Assembly: GCA_012932865.1 (NCBI GenBank)
Contig: SAXG01000032.1
Span: 424,066-488,065, forward strand
Reading direction: 5' to 3'
DNA length: 64,000 bases
DNA from: Amylostereum areolatum
Lineage: Eukaryota > Basidiomycota > Agaricomycetes > Russulales > Stereaceae
Under the pieces are notes generated by a model, which was not told the origin of the DNA, did not search any database, and saw only the letters and a program-made list of their open reading frames with translations. The translations under genes and the position numbers were made by a program. Shown here one piece after another: positions 24,637 to 36,474 of the stretch (within the stretch, counting starts at the first letter, position 1; each line of letters begins with the position of its first letter).

Positions 24637-25030
24637 GGCAGACGGACAGCCGTCGCAGCTCGTGTCGCCCACCTACACTCCCTCGCCGCCTCGCACGCAG
24701 TATGCGCCCACGCGCGGATCGCCGTCGTCCCCAGCACGCGGACCGCCCTACGGACACCCCGCCTCGCCCTCCTCCCCACCTACGACGCGCGGACCTGCTT
24801 ACGGACCTCCTTCCTCGCCGTCTTCCCCGACCAGAGCACAAGGACCACCGTGCGGACACCCCGCCTCTCCCCCGCCGCTATACGGCTCCCCGGGGCCGGT
24901 CTACGCGGCTGCCATGATGCCACCCCCGGCGCCGTCCTACGCCCCATCGAGCCCCAGCAGACGCCAGTCTGGGGACGTGTATCGCCAGTCGGGTGCTCAG
25001 GACCCCTCGCGGAGCCGTCGCGAGCGCTGA

Positions 25031-25825
25031 CCTTGTTGTATCTTTCCCCACTTATCCGGAGCCTGTCCTCCGCGCTTTCTTTTCCGGGTTCTCGTCGAAC
25101 AGTGCCCTTCTTCTCTTGTGCTGTCTCATCCTGATTTCACGACATCTAATGCCCCCTTGCCACGCCCGTCACGATACCTTCTACCTATCTACCTCCCTAC
25201 TTGCATAAGTTATACCTTCCCTTATTGACGACCTCACCTTACTGTTATTCGACTCTTCTCCCTCCTCCGTGGTATAGTGCCTTCGTGTGTTATCACTTAA
25301 CCAGGGGGGAATTCGAGTGGATCTTTGCTCTCCACCCACCCACCCACCCCTGCGTGCGTGCGTGCTGGTGATACCAAAAGCAAGGACCGGGAGGCGAGTA
25401 GGTCGCCCGCGCGATGAGCTGATGTTCTCCTTTGCCGATATTCTCTTTTCAGGTCGCCCATTTCGATTCAGACCGGTCCACCGGGATTGCGATTTGGACC
25501 AGGCGGTTCAGGTTTCACGGTCGAGGCCATGGCGCGATGACCACGTACTTACCCACCGGGTGAGTCTGAGACATGTCTGCGGTCTGGTTCGCAATTGACT
25601 TCAGGTTATAGATACGCGTGGACGGGGGTAGGAAATCGTTCACACTCTGGCAGCTTCCACCATCCTCCCCCCCACCTCCCTCCCTCCCTCCCTCCCCCTT
25701 ATCTCCTTCTCCTCCTCCCTTGACCGCGCCGGGTGCGCGTTCTCGCCCTTCCAATTTCTTCCTTCTTTTCCTTCACTCGACTAGACCAATCTGTCCATCC
25801 CTCCTCCCGTGTCTACGTATCGACG
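25031..25825. promoter_or_regulatory. Intergenic and leader with CACC and CTCC microsatellites
   Basis: Sits between the TMEM184-like gene and the Ser-rich membrane protein. It contains CCAC units followed by TGCG units at about 25330-25362 and five CTCC-type units at about 25675-25700, typical pyrimidine-rich fungal promoter and leader sequence. No separate gene is supported. Confidence 0.5.
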
Positions 25826-27818
25826 ATGCGCACCATCCCCGCCCGCCTCTCGCGCCATCTGCAGCCCCGCCAGTCGGACTCGCAGGCGCATATGGGCCTT
25901 GTGTTCGACGGGGGAAACCTCGTCTTGGGTGATGCGGACGGCGCCGAACAAGGACGAGGACAAGGAGACGTGGGCGCGCTGGGACATGAAGGCGCGTCGC
26001 TGAGTCGGCCGCTCCTCGCTGGTCCGGACACAGGGGATCAGGAGCAGCCGTTCCTCATCCCTACGGTAGTGCCCCAGCCCGTTCAGAGTCCATCGATGAG
26101 CGTCGTTCCCGGTCAAGTTTCGTCGACGGGGGCTCCGAGTCAGAGCTTGGCGCCGACGAGCGTGCAGAGCCAGAGTGCGCCGGCGCAAACGAGCGCGAGC
26201 GCGGTGTCGTCGTTGACGGTCGCGGCCGAAGCTGTGAGCCGTCCTTTTCTCCCGTTTGGAGGAGCGTGCTAACGGCTACGCGGGGTAGACATCGTCAGTG
26301 ACGCCTTCACCGTCGGCATCCTCCTCCTCGACCCCTATTTCCACGACGCCCACATCGACGCCTGTTTCAAGCATCATGTCCTCTTCCTCTAGCATCCCCA
26401 CCAGCTCAACTACGACTTCCTCTACATCCTTCTCTCTTCTGCCCACGTCCACGCCTTCCTCTTCCTCTTCCTCATCCTCATCCTCATCTTCATCAATCCA
26501 CCCGTTCCCGACCGCTCCTCCCACCGCCGCGACCAACGCGACATCTTCCCGCCACGGCGTGTCCTTCTACATCGGCATCCTCTTCGCCGGGATCGCGGGC
26601 GTCGCCATCTTCCTCGCGCTCTTCATGTGGTGGTTCCGCATCCGCAAACGGACGCACACCCGCTCCTGGGACACGTCCTGGAAATTCGGCTCGCACGCGG
26701 ACGACGCGCGCACGCCGGGGATCACGAACGAGAACCCCGTCGACTGGTGGCAGCCCCTCGGCAGCGGCAGCGGCAGCGGCGGCGGGAGCGAGTCCAAGAC
26801 CTCGCTGGCGGTGCCCAAGAGGGACGAAGACCCGTTCCGCGACCCTCAGCCTCTCCCCCCCGCGCTCACGCGCGACCGCCTGTCCGGGCCCTCGGGCTTC
26901 GTGCACGGGCCCTACCCCACCGTGCGCCCGCTCCCGTCCCAGCTGCGCGGCTCGGACAGCAGCATCCCCGGGGTCGCGCAGGAGCTCGGCGCGCTCAAGA
27001 TCTCCAACCTCGTCACGGGCGACATCGTCCCGAGCTCGGGCGACGAGAGCAGCCGTCCGCCCACCGCGATGAGCACCGCCAGCAGCGGCCGCGAGCCCCT
27101 CGCGCCTTCCAAGCCGCGCTACCTCGGTCTGCGGAACGGGGGGCTCGACGTGCCCTGGGCCCCCTTGCGCACGCCGGAGAAGAAGTGGAAGGCGCGGCTG
27201 GAGGAGAGGCGGGCGTCCGCGACGGAGCGCCCTGCGCCGCCGCCGCCGCTCACGATGCCGGGACACCACCAACAAGAGACGTGGGTGGATTCCCTCCGGG
27301 CGAACATCGCGAACGGGTTCCAGTTCTTTGGGAGCCAAAACGGTGGGGGTGGGGAACAAGAGCGCGAGGGCTCGACCACGGCCAGCAGCGCCACAAGCGC
27401 TTTCGATCGCCCCCTCCCCGGACCGCCCTCGTACGACTGCTCTCAACTCCCGACGCCGTGCGACCCGACGGCGGGCACGTATGCATCGCATCTCGTCGGC
27501 TCTCCCCACCACATGGAAGCCCCTTTCGCCCCGCCCCCGATCCCACCGATCCCCCCCTCCTTCCAGTTGCAGAGCCCCCACGGGTACTCTCACTCGCATT
27601 CGTACAAGAAGCGATCGACGGGGCGGTTGGGCCGGTACCCCTCTTCCTCCGCGGCGTCCGTTGGCTCAGACATGTCGCGCTCGTCGAGCGTGGCCACGAG
27701 GGTGGGGCGGTTGACGGAGAAGGAAGAGGCGGCGAGGAAGGCGTTGAGGCAGCGTAGGATGCGCTCTGTGGGGACGGTCAAGTCCAAGTCGAGGGGAAGT
27801 GGCGGTCATGATGTGTGA
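25826..27818 (+). CDS. Ser/Thr-rich single-pass membrane protein, sensor-like
   Basis: Two exons, 25826-26233 and 26289-27818, joined in phase 0 give 645 aa. Residues about 60-225 are Ser/Thr/Pro-rich and mucin-like, ending in a poly-Ser run coded by a TCC/TCT/TCA microsatellite (about 26450-26500). One membrane helix (YIGILFAGIAGVAIFLALFM) lies at residues about 228-247, followed by a basic stop-transfer RIRKR. The cytosolic tail of about 390 aa is Pro/Gly/Ser-rich. This layout is that of fungal cell-wall stress sensors and polarity proteins, but no WSC or cadherin-like domain and no clear signal peptide are seen, so the role is inference. Large overlapping frames on both strands here are composition shadows. 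Confidence 0.75.
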
Positions 27819-28028
27819 CCCTTCCATTAGCTCTAGATTCGGCTTCGCTATGTATCAGCTCGCTGGTCGACGTCATGAATCCCACAACTTCTCAAGCACA
27901 TTCACGCCCTACAAGGCCTTTTTGACAGCGTGTATTTTCTCCTCCTGTAGCCGTGCTCTACAATTGTAATGAGACGTTTTCCACCTATACCACTTCCTTC
28001 GTGCCCACCTTCGTTTTGAGAAAAGATG

Positions 28029-29682
28029 TCAGGCAGGTGTCGCCCACTGCGCCTGCGGCCGTAAACCCCATTCCTGCAACCAGCTCTCGAATAGCTCGGC
28101 AATCTTCGCGTGACCAGCAACAGTAGGGTGCATATTGCTAAAAATCGGGAGGAGTTAGCGAAACCTAAAGCTGGGTAGAAACAAGCCTTACTCGGGGAAG
28201 ACATCGTCAAAATCCACCCAACCAGTGGTGTTGACCAGGAAGACGTTCGAATCACCATGTGAATGGCTAGGACGAAAGAATAGATAGTAAGAATGCTGGA
28301 CCAGGGAGGGGCTGAGGAGGACGTACAGCGTGTCGACTATCAACTCGTAGTCTCCTTGGTAGTACTGGCTGTTTGGCCCGTCCGGCTGTGGCCACCCCCA
28401 CTACAGCGAAAGGCAATGAGAACATGGGATAATGAGAGTCAGTTAACGGAGCACGCTCACGGGAGAAAAGACGAATATGGGCTGGTGTTGGTATATCGTA
28501 CGCAGGTGCGTGACGAACGATAAATAGTTCTACTCGATACCATATCAGCCTTGTCCTTGTACTGGAGACCAACATGATACGTACCTCCACGAAGGCATCA
28601 TCCGAAATGTTCTGGCTGGCATCGTTGGCTCTGAACCCTGCATGTGAGCTTCGTCTCATACAGACATGGACAGTGGTCTACGCACCCAAGGTGGATAACA
28701 ACATGCGTTGCCGCGGGCACGTCCTTGCGGAAATCCCATGGTGTCGTAAAGTTATGGTCGGTCGTGAAGAAGTACCCATCATCTTCCGTCTGCGATTAGT
28801 CCAGCACCGTCAACAAACAAAGCTTTTGAAGACACTGAAAACTTACCCGGAAAAACTCGAAACTCAGTCCATGCTGGTTCCCAAACGACACAATATCCTG
28901 CAAATGGTCTGATTAACCACCGGGGACCTTCGAAAGTAGAACAGAATACGCACGGTGAGAGCAGCACCGGGCTGGGCGACCACGACATGCTCTGCCTTGA
29001 AAAACTCGCCAGCGAGGAACGGCCATGCTTGATCCACACCTTGGTCCAGAAATTGCCCCTGAAAACATTCGTGAGATCTACGGAGGCTGGTAGTTTGCAT
29101 GGGTATTCACCGCCGACAAGGAGTCTCCAATGAACTGGAACGCGAGCTTCGAGGGCTTGTAAGGTAGCAATGTCGCTCCCTGGCATTGCATCAGCGACGC
29201 GACCCAACCTACAGAACCAAACCGAGCTCACGTCGTTCAGGGTGATCGTGTCCAGATGTATGCGGTTGTTCTGCCACCCTTCCACGTTCACTCTAACCAC
29301 CGTCGATCCCGATCGCGAACCGCCGTCCAGTGGGATGGTGTTTGCGCCGACAGTAACGTTGACGGTGGTGAATGGGCCGTAGTCCACGGACACGCCGAGA
29401 GCGGCGGGCGACGCGGTGAAATTGGCCAAGTTGAGGGTCAGCGAAGTTAGGTCCCGGACGTTCAGCTTAAAGCCCGTCCCCGCCCTAACAAGTTAAACGA
29501 TGAGTTCGAAGAGATATCATGGGAGGAAGAAAGCGCTCGCACCACCACGATCCAGGGGAGGAGTCCCATCGCCCATGGTAAAAGATGGCCGGATCGTTGT
29601 TTTGTACGACGACCGCCTGCGAAGGCGTCACCAGTTGTGTCAAGCATGCAACAGCGAAAAGGGAGAATTTCAACCACGACAT
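28029..29682 (-). CDS. Secreted SGNH/GDSL esterase, CE2-like
   Basis: The start is taken at 29682 (MSWLKFSLFAVACLTQLVTPSQA, a good signal peptide). An in-frame ATG at 29709 lies only about 15 nt from a TATAAAG box and would fall upstream of transcription start. Multi-exon on the minus strand. The N-terminal part (residues about 25-130) is beta-rich, as in the jelly-roll of CE2 esterases. The hydrolase blocks follow in order: FIGDSLSAG with nucleophile Ser, HLGAND with oxyanion Asn, and DNMHPTVAGH with catalytic Asp/His. It probably deacetylates a plant or fungal polysaccharide outside the cell (inference). The stop is at 28029, after LQEWGLRPQAQWATPA. Confidence 0.8.
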
Positions 29683-29723
29683 CGTGCGGGTGGGGCTTTT
29701 TTCTGCCATCTTGTCCGTGCGGG

Positions 29724-29730
29724 CTTTATA
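29724..29730 (-). promoter_or_regulatory. TATA box of the SGNH esterase gene
   Basis: TATAAAG on the minus strand, 42-48 nt upstream of the chosen ATG at 29682. It decides the start over the ATG at 29709. Confidence 0.6.
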
Positions 29731-29734
29731 GGGC

Positions 29735-30093
29735 TGTCAAGGCGAGGAGACAGGGACCGAGACGCGTGAAGGAGGGTGAAAGTTGTCATGCCTTGCACCT
29801 TGTGATATGTCATCCGACGATCCCCCGGTGGTTCTTCGGAGAGGTCGCAATGCGTTCACTGTTCAGCCGGGCTATTCACAGGTGAGAGGAGCGTCTTGTG
29901 ATGGTGCGAAGGGATATGATAGGATTCAACCCATAGATTCATACATTGCACAGGAAAACTACACTGAACGAGACGGTCAGCGTGATGTTGTATAATAATA
30001 CAGCGGAAAAGAGCCTACAGATACACGTCTACAACGACCACCGTGGTCGCAGCCAAGCACATATTATTTTACAACGACGCTCGCCCTTGCGCG
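29735..30093. other. Intergenic, nothing resolved
   Basis: About 360 bp between the esterase promoter and the 3' end of the S9 peptidase gene. No gene or repeat is evident. Confidence 0.5.
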
Positions 30094-32724
30094 TCAAGCG
30101 TCCACCTTTGAAAGGAGAAACCGCTCGAAAAACCGGATCTTGGCCGCGTTGGTGAACTCGATCACGCTCTTCTGTTTGAAGCCTAAATCATACCACGCGT
30201 CAGCCACATCCTCGTCGACCATGATAGAAACGAAAGAGAACGAAGGGCGCGAGCGAGAAAACGAGCGAGTAGACCGAAAGTGGAAAACACTTACCGTGAC
30301 CCTCCTTCTCGCACACCATCAACTCGGCGTGCACCCTCTCCTTCACGATATCATACATCGTCAACGCCTCCTGGACCGGTATCCGACTGTCTTTCTCCCC
30401 GTGGGCGATGAGTAATGGGACCTCGATCTTGTCCGCGTGGTTCAGCGGCGAAATGCGTTCGAGGAGCGCGAGCTCCTCCGGGTTCGTTTCATCGCCATAT
30501 TCGCGTCGACGGTGACTTCTTCGGTGTGCAGCCGTGTTGCGGAGGAACGATGGCCAGTGCGCGACGCCGAAGTTGGCCACGCCACAGGTGATTTTAGGGG
30601 AGAAATGCACGAGACAGGCGAAGACCATGTATCCGCCATCTGCAGCCAAGGGATGAGCCGGGAACGGCACAAAGTCTGCAGGAAAGACGTACAGGAACCA
30701 CCCATCACCGCGACCCGGGACGCGTCCAACTCGTTCTTCATGTTCGTAGAAATACGGTCCAGCAAGGCGCCGATGTCCCTAAGGCCGACATGAGCTTCCA
30801 AGTTCACACACCCACTTAGAAAAAGAAAGGTATACTTGACGGCGTCCTCACGCTTCTCTACATTGTCCGCGGCCAAGTACCTCTTCCCGTACCCATCGCT
30901 TCCACGGACGTTTGGGTATATGACCGCGCACCCAAGCTCGTTCAAGAGGTAAAAGTGGATAGGTCTGCGTACAGTCACACAATCAGAGGGGCACGCTAAC
31001 ACGGATGAAGACAAGAAACACACGTTTTGTATTTGACGGTCGCCTGGCTCTCAGGGCCTCCGTGGATCCCGATAACAACCGGCACCGACGTCTTTCCATT
31101 GTTCGGGTGGTAGTAGATGCTCGGGACCTCCAGTCCATCGAAGCTCTTGAACTTGAGCAGCTGCGGTGCGGGCGTCTTGAACTGGGGTTGCGCCGGGATC
31201 GCCTGCGCGTAATGCGTGGGCTTGAGGTCTACAAAGAGCCTGCCGTCCGCGTCATTCTGCACCGCGTCACCGAAGGCAGGAGAAATGTCCACCAGCGCCA
31301 ACCCGACCGAGGTACGGTAGGACGTGAGCTCAAGGACGAGCTCGTTCGGGCGGCCGTTGCGGTGGTTCGTCCCAAAGGTGATGAAGCCGCCTTCCCAATC
31401 GAGTTTGAGCTCGATGACGTGGTCCTTGTGCGGGCCTGACAGGGGGAGGGCGTAGAGCGTGTGCCAGCCTTCGACGTTGGCGCGGAAGATGAGGGCGGTG
31501 GACGTGACCCTAGGCGAATAAACGTTCCAAGGGATAGGACGGAGGGAATGCAACGACGGTTCAGGGGTGGTGACATGTACCACCGCCCGCGTCTGGACGT
31601 CGTAGGTGACCACCGAGTTGAAGTCGCCGTACGCGTTCGTGATGGCGTAGATGAGATGTGGGTTCGCCGGGTCCTGTGAAAACGCCGCGGGGCCATAGGT
31701 CGTCTCGTCCGGATTTTCCGTCGTCCCCGGGAAAACAAGGCGTTCGGGTTCCTTTGGCTTCTCGTCGGATATGTCGATGATATAGATGGGGCGGTAGGAT
31801 GAACCTATGGGCTGGGTGGCGAGGACATAGCGATCATCGATTGAGAAACATTCGAGGAGCCAACGTGTCGTCTCTGGCCCTTGGGGCGGGATCGGTGTGA
31901 CAAGCTTCGCGATCTTGGTCAGATTGAACGAGGCGCCGTCATCTGGCTTGAGGCCCGTGTTCGAGCCCGTCAGAAGGACGATATAGAGGAGGATGTCTTT
32001 CGTGTTTTCCATGGTGGAAGAGAACACTAACAGTCTGGAAAACATCAGATACAGAGTTCAGACGTTCGCACAGGGAGACTCACTTGTTGGAGGGTGAAAC
32101 GACGACGTTGCGGTGTCGGTAGTTGTCGTCGGTGAGTCGCTCGATGCGACCAACGCCAGGCGAATTGTCAAGTTCGCTTTCAATCTTATGGAACACTTCT
32201 GTCTTGTCCTCCCAGTAACGCCTTGAGCGGATAAGATGAGCCATCGTCGCGGGGAGAAAAACATGGGAAATACCAAAGTTGAAAGTTTTCGTTTCCGTCC
32301 ATGTCCATGACCATGAGCGTGCCACCTGCTCTGTAGGCACCCCTCCAATCATCGCCCGCAATGGACAGGAACTGGGCAATAGTGCGTCCAGAACCGATGT
32401 CGAAGTAGGTGAGTCGTTGTAGATCGCTGGACGCGGCGTCCACTGGCATGCGATACACCTGCGAGACTTGGGCGTCGGCTGGGCGGTGTTGCACGAATAT
32501 AGTCCCACTGTCTCCCTCAGAAACACGCTCAAATCCGAACGTATTGAATCCTGTGTCGAATATTAGGACAACGCATAAGGGACACCTGTATAATACGCAC
32601 CTCGTCCAGAGTCCTCGTATTTCTTCATGGCCTCGAAGATGCGCTCGGGAACGGGGTCGACATTGAGAGCCTTGATCTGGCTCGCGGGTCGAGTGAAGGG
32701 AAGATCGTCGTAGTCGGTGGACAT
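30094..32724 (-). CDS. Prolyl oligopeptidase family (S9) serine peptidase
   Basis: Start ATG 32724 (MSTDYDDLPF), stop 30094. The N-terminal two thirds have repeated WD-like strands of a beta-propeller (YFDIGSGRTIAQFLSIAGDDW; RANVEGWHTLYALPL). The C-terminal alpha/beta-hydrolase carries IGIHGGPE (oxyanion region), YPNVRGSDGYGKRYL, the nucleophile in GGSYGGYM (split by an intron after GGS), Asp in HGEKDSRIPV and His in EKEGHGF. All three catalytic residues are present. No signal peptide is seen, so it is likely cytosolic, trimming proline-containing or acylated peptides. The exact subfamily (POP, acylaminoacyl peptidase, DPP-like) cannot be fixed by eye. Confidence 0.85.
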
Positions 32725-32797
32725 GGTTGGAAGCGCTGGGCAAGAGGTGGCTATTGATGGGAAAGCATGCCCTCAGGCTTTTGTACTTCGACCCGGT

Positions 32798-32806
32798 CTT
32801 TATATA
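32798..32806 (-). promoter_or_regulatory. TATA box of the S9 peptidase gene
   Basis: TATATAAAG reads on the minus strand about 75-80 nt upstream of the ATG at 32724. Confidence 0.6.
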
Positions 32807-33955
32807 GCGATGTCGAGGGCACCGTGTGGGACGACGAGCGCGTAAAGTGGGAGTCAGAGATAAGGTCGCATCGACAGGCCCTGTCATCGACGACGATGAT
32901 GGCGACGCATTAAGAAGAGTGTGATGGATGGTGTCGGGCCGTGTATTATCGAACACCACGTCGGTACCCGCGCGACGCTGGGAATCTGCAGGTGACAACC
33001 GCCGGGTGTGGGGGGAGTATATTGTTCGGGGACGTCGTTGGGAGGGAGAAGACGTCGTCGGCGCCGTGAGACTTTATGGAGGGAACGACGCGGACGGCGC
33101 TCGCCGTCGTCCACAGCGACAAACCGTGGGAATCAATGTTCTTTCGAGGAATCCACCACTGTCGCGGACGCGGTCCCTGGGCCCGTCAACGTTGGACTCT
33201 TTCTGTGGACTCCAGCCGCTGGCATACTCTGGAACTGTATATCGTCTTCATCCCCATCATCTGGGTAGTCAGCCAAGAGATCGGCGCACTTTCGACTCAC
33301 ACCTTCCTCGATCGAAGTCCCAGTCCTTAGGCTTTTGCCAGATACCTCAACACAGATCGGACGTCCTCTAGTCTAGAATGCACTTAACGGTCTCAACCGC
33401 GTACTACTGTCATACAACTACAGCAGCTGCAAACTTTGCTTGGGGGGTGTCGTACCTAAAAGGCAAGTTCTCGACATCGCGACAGCACTGACATGCGGTG
33501 CCATCCCATAAGTAGGATCTCAGATTTGTGAGTAGAGAAGCGCCGTGACAGAGATTCCATGGTATTCGAAATTCGATTGCTGCAGCTCCCGACACCGGTG
33601 GCGGTGAAGAAAACCGTCGATGGGCGGCGACCATTCGGATTCTCGTTTCGTTCTCGAGTCCCGAAGAGCTCTCTCAGCCGATGTCTGCCGAAGCCCAGGC
33701 CTGGTCTTTACCCTCCAAGCACCGAGGAATGATTTTACTCGAATGGCATCTCAGGCTGGCGGTGCGGGCGGTGACTCTGGAAGAGTCGACTGAGGTAGTG
33801 TTCTCCACCGCTGTTGGTCGAAGCGGTTTGTTCTGCGGCAGCGCTTTGACAACTGGCATGAGGCACTCGGGAAAGGGTGGCACCGCATTTTGTGCAGCCT
33901 TATAACATCCTGATTGCCGGACGACTCTTCAGAAACACCCCCACTTACGAGTCAA
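32807..33955. other. Intergenic, no convincing gene
   Basis: Open frames at 33076-33330 (+) and elsewhere are short and without motifs. One frame (33076, 84 aa) contains a hydrophobic LYIVFIPIIWVVS stretch, but there is no supporting context. Confidence 0.35.
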
Positions 33956-34467
33956 ATGCCGCAATCGCCCGCATTCAACTCGTCCACTTCGAGTGCTATC
34001 GCCTCCTCCCCCGCCTCCAAGCAGAGATCTCCCACCAATATTATCTACTCTTACAAGGATGAGCTGGTGGTTAGCGCCCTCGCGGCGACCTATGAAGTGC
34101 GTCCCCCCTCTCCTCAAAGTCGAATGCCACTAACGCGCGACTACCTTTCCAACAGGATGCGATCGACCAGCTGCAGCTCATCTACCCCGACCTAGAGTCT
34201 GTTCCCCGCGAGAACATCCACATCTATATTGATGGGATACGACACGGCCAAGACACCAACGCTCGGAAGATGGTCCGTATCGCACCCACCTTGGAAGCGT
34301 GGCGCATTCTCTGCAATGGGTTCGTTGCCTGCCAAGTCTTGACCGTTTCCGTTTCCGAGGATTCTCGAGATACGCCACCCGATGGCAGACTCGGCGCTCC
34401 GACGATGGATGTCCCTGCACGCCCAAGGAGCCCGTGCTCCTCCATATCCTCAAGGTTTAGTCGGTAA
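33956..34467 (+). CDS. Small unknown protein, two exons
   Basis: Exons 33956-34096 and 34156-34467 join in phase 0 across a 59-nt intron for about 150 aa. The N-terminus is Ser-rich; the middle (DELVVSALAATYEDAIDQLQLIYPDL split) is helical and acidic; the C-terminus is Pro/Arg/Ser-rich. No domain is recognised. A further splice after FVACQ is possible, which would replace the tail. It is convergent with the minus-strand gene ending at 34664. Confidence 0.4.
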
Positions 34468-34663
34468 CGGCCATTTCGTGGCCGTCGAGCTTTGGACGTC
34501 GAGCGCACGAACGTACGATGTCTTCGTTTACTATCGAGACCTCCGGAGGCTCAGTGACAGGCTTTGTCGCTTTATGGATAATTCCGCGTACTTTGCCATC
34601 TTCCCAAGGCTCTCGGTTCATCGCGATGTATCCATCCACGTCTATTACTACATCCCGCAGCAT

Positions 34664-35365
34664 CTAATAAATTATCGGCTTCGCATGCCAGTGCCCAAGG
34701 ATAAGCTGCCAACTACCCGCGCCGACGTGGACAAGACCGATTATGACAAGCTCATCCTGCGGGACGGCGATATGATTCTGTTGAAGGACATGAGCGTGTG
34801 CCAGGGAGATATTTAAGTATGGACGAACCTCGTTAGTGAATCGGACCACCTGCTTTCCCAACCGCCTCACGAGGTCCTCGACCGTTTGGGGAATCCGTAT
34901 CTGGCAAACCCAACGGCTGCAACCCGATATCTATTTGCCCAAAAATGAGTACGAGGGCAGCCAATTGGAACGTACACTGACATTTATGTGGATCTTGGTT
35001 GTCTTCATGCCTGCCAGCAGGCAGGGATTCTTTGCCGCGCGTAATTTGAGATCGCTCGTCTTCGTCGCATCCTGGAGCGGGATTCCGATCGCGCCGTCTT
35101 CAAGAAAGAAGAAAATGGGCATCTCCAGGGAGCACTTCTGTTTCCTCCGGGTGCCATCGTATGGGATCCATCGTTCTTGGGGAATGACCCGGAATGCTAC
35201 ATCGGACGTCGGGATATATGCGGAATCCACGACACATGCCTTTGGCCTGGTATCGTCGAGGACGCAGGCGGTGAAAAATACAAGCGACGTATTGTCCGGG
35301 GAACAAACAGGATATATGTACTTGCAGGGATCGTCGACCCCGAGGAGTTGGGCGAAATACGACAT
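34664..35365 (-). CDS. Agaricomycete-specific protein of unknown function, three exons
   Basis: Exons 35365-34982, 34930-34829 and 34777-34664 total 600 nt and join in phase 0, giving 199 aa. The order EMPIFFFLEDGAIGIPL, then KIHINISGCSRWVCQI, then VRRLGKQVVRF, then IIGLVHVGAGSWQ recalls a common uncharacterised mushroom family with WPGY..W..QI and GSWQP blocks (from memory). It is probably a small cytosolic protein. A TTTATA motif about 60 nt upstream fits the start. The overlapping plus-strand frame 34382-34816 is most likely an antisense shadow. Confidence 0.6.
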
Positions 35366-35402
35366 GGTACCGGTCCCGAACGTGCTTGATACGAAGCCTG
35401 TT

Positions 35403-36090
35403 TCAATATGAAGCAGTTGTCTCTATAAAAGCGAAGGACTCAGAAGCGCAAACGCACAGAATATAGCTCATGCTTACTGTCGCATCTTCTGTAGGGCCCG
35501 GAACGCGGCAGGTACCGTCAGAAGAAGGCCAAGGCTGATGAAAGTTAAGCTGACACTGTGAGCGATCAACGCCGACATTTGCGTTGAGCTTGTTTCGATG
35601 AACTCTACTGACCTCTTCGGGCGTTCCCGCGGTCATTGTTCGAGGAAGAAGACTGCCGCCCGTTGACGCTGAATCCTGACTCGGAGGCGTGGCTTCATCG
35701 TAAGACGGGTCGATAGCGCCTTTGAATATTGTGTCGTCTTGAGGATTTATCTCGTCGTGGCACACGGGAAGGAGGCCTAGAAACGGCGTACCATATTCGT
35801 AGGGAGTGTCAAGAATATCGTCTTCTACATATTCCTGAAAACCGCATGAGATATACCACCAAGGACAAAGAGTAAAGATGTAATTACGTCAATCGATGCC
35901 ACCCTTAGACCAAAGTTGTTGCACTGTGGCCAGTCATGGACGGATAGGTTCTCCCCCCGGAAGCCAGGACCATCCCAGTACGTCGACTAGAATCTGGTTG
36001 TAAGAGGGGAATATGAGCGTGAAGAAACCAAGGAGGAGACGCACTTGCATCGAAATCTGGAGGGGATGCAGTACTAGACTGAGAGATCAT
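35403..36090 (-). CDS. Possible membrane-anchored protein, model incomplete
   Basis: Minus-strand segments look coding: YWDGPGFRGENLSVHDWPQ to about 35895, then EYVEDDILDTPYEYGTPFL to about 35640, then, in another frame after a likely intron, a hydrophobic SLTFISLGLLLTVPAAF followed by RALQKMRQ. This suggests an acidic ectodomain with one C-terminal membrane helix. The first exon and two joins could not be made with canonical sites, so frameshifts or a wrong model are possible. Function unknown. Confidence 0.3.
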
Positions 36091-36234
36091 ACCTACCAGT
36101 GTTCAATTTATACTGGCGAACGGACATCTCCATCATGTATAGTGAGTCGAGTCTATCCACCTGTACAAATATCACTTTTTGCCAAAGCAGCGCGGCAGGC
36201 GAGGACTGCGAGGTATCAGGCGACTCTGTAAATA

Positions 36235-36474
36235 GTCCACGCCCGGTCGTGAGGAGGCACCACGGATTTTTTCGGAGTTGACATGGTTTGAAACGGGTCC
36301 TGGGAGGAGGTAGACTCGTAACTAGTCTGATCTAACAAGCCATTGAAGTTACTAGGGAGGAGGAAGGATTTCCCAACGCTCGGTTCATGATGTATTCATC
36401 TTTAGGACCCGTTTCAAACGCATTTCGACTGCGAAAAAATCTGCGGTGCCTCCTCACGGCCGGGCGTAAAGGAC
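36235..36474. mobile_element. 240-bp inverted-repeat element (MITE) flanked by TA
   Basis: The arms 36235-36301 and 36404-36474 are inverted copies (GTCC..ACGCCCGG..GTGAGGAGGCACC..AAACGGGTCCT). The ends read GTCC...GGAC and sit between TA dinucleotides at 36233-36234 and 36475-36476. A TA duplication suits Tc1/mariner-type MITEs. No coding capacity. Confidence 0.7.

Noticed and set aside
23812..24859. Minus-strand and alternate plus-strand frames in the TMEM184-like tail
   Set aside because: Same compositional cause; they lack motifs and conflict with the continuous twelve-exon model.
26493..27757. Long open frames of 360-376 codons on both strands across the Ser-rich membrane protein gene
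   Set aside because: They are GC-rich composition shadows, full of Arg/Ala/Gly, without domains. The third frame has the membrane helix and a clean splice.
34382..34816. Plus-strand 144-codon ORF
   Set aside because: It overlaps the antisense three-exon gene 35365-34664, whose splice sites and phases all fit; the plus frame has no motif.
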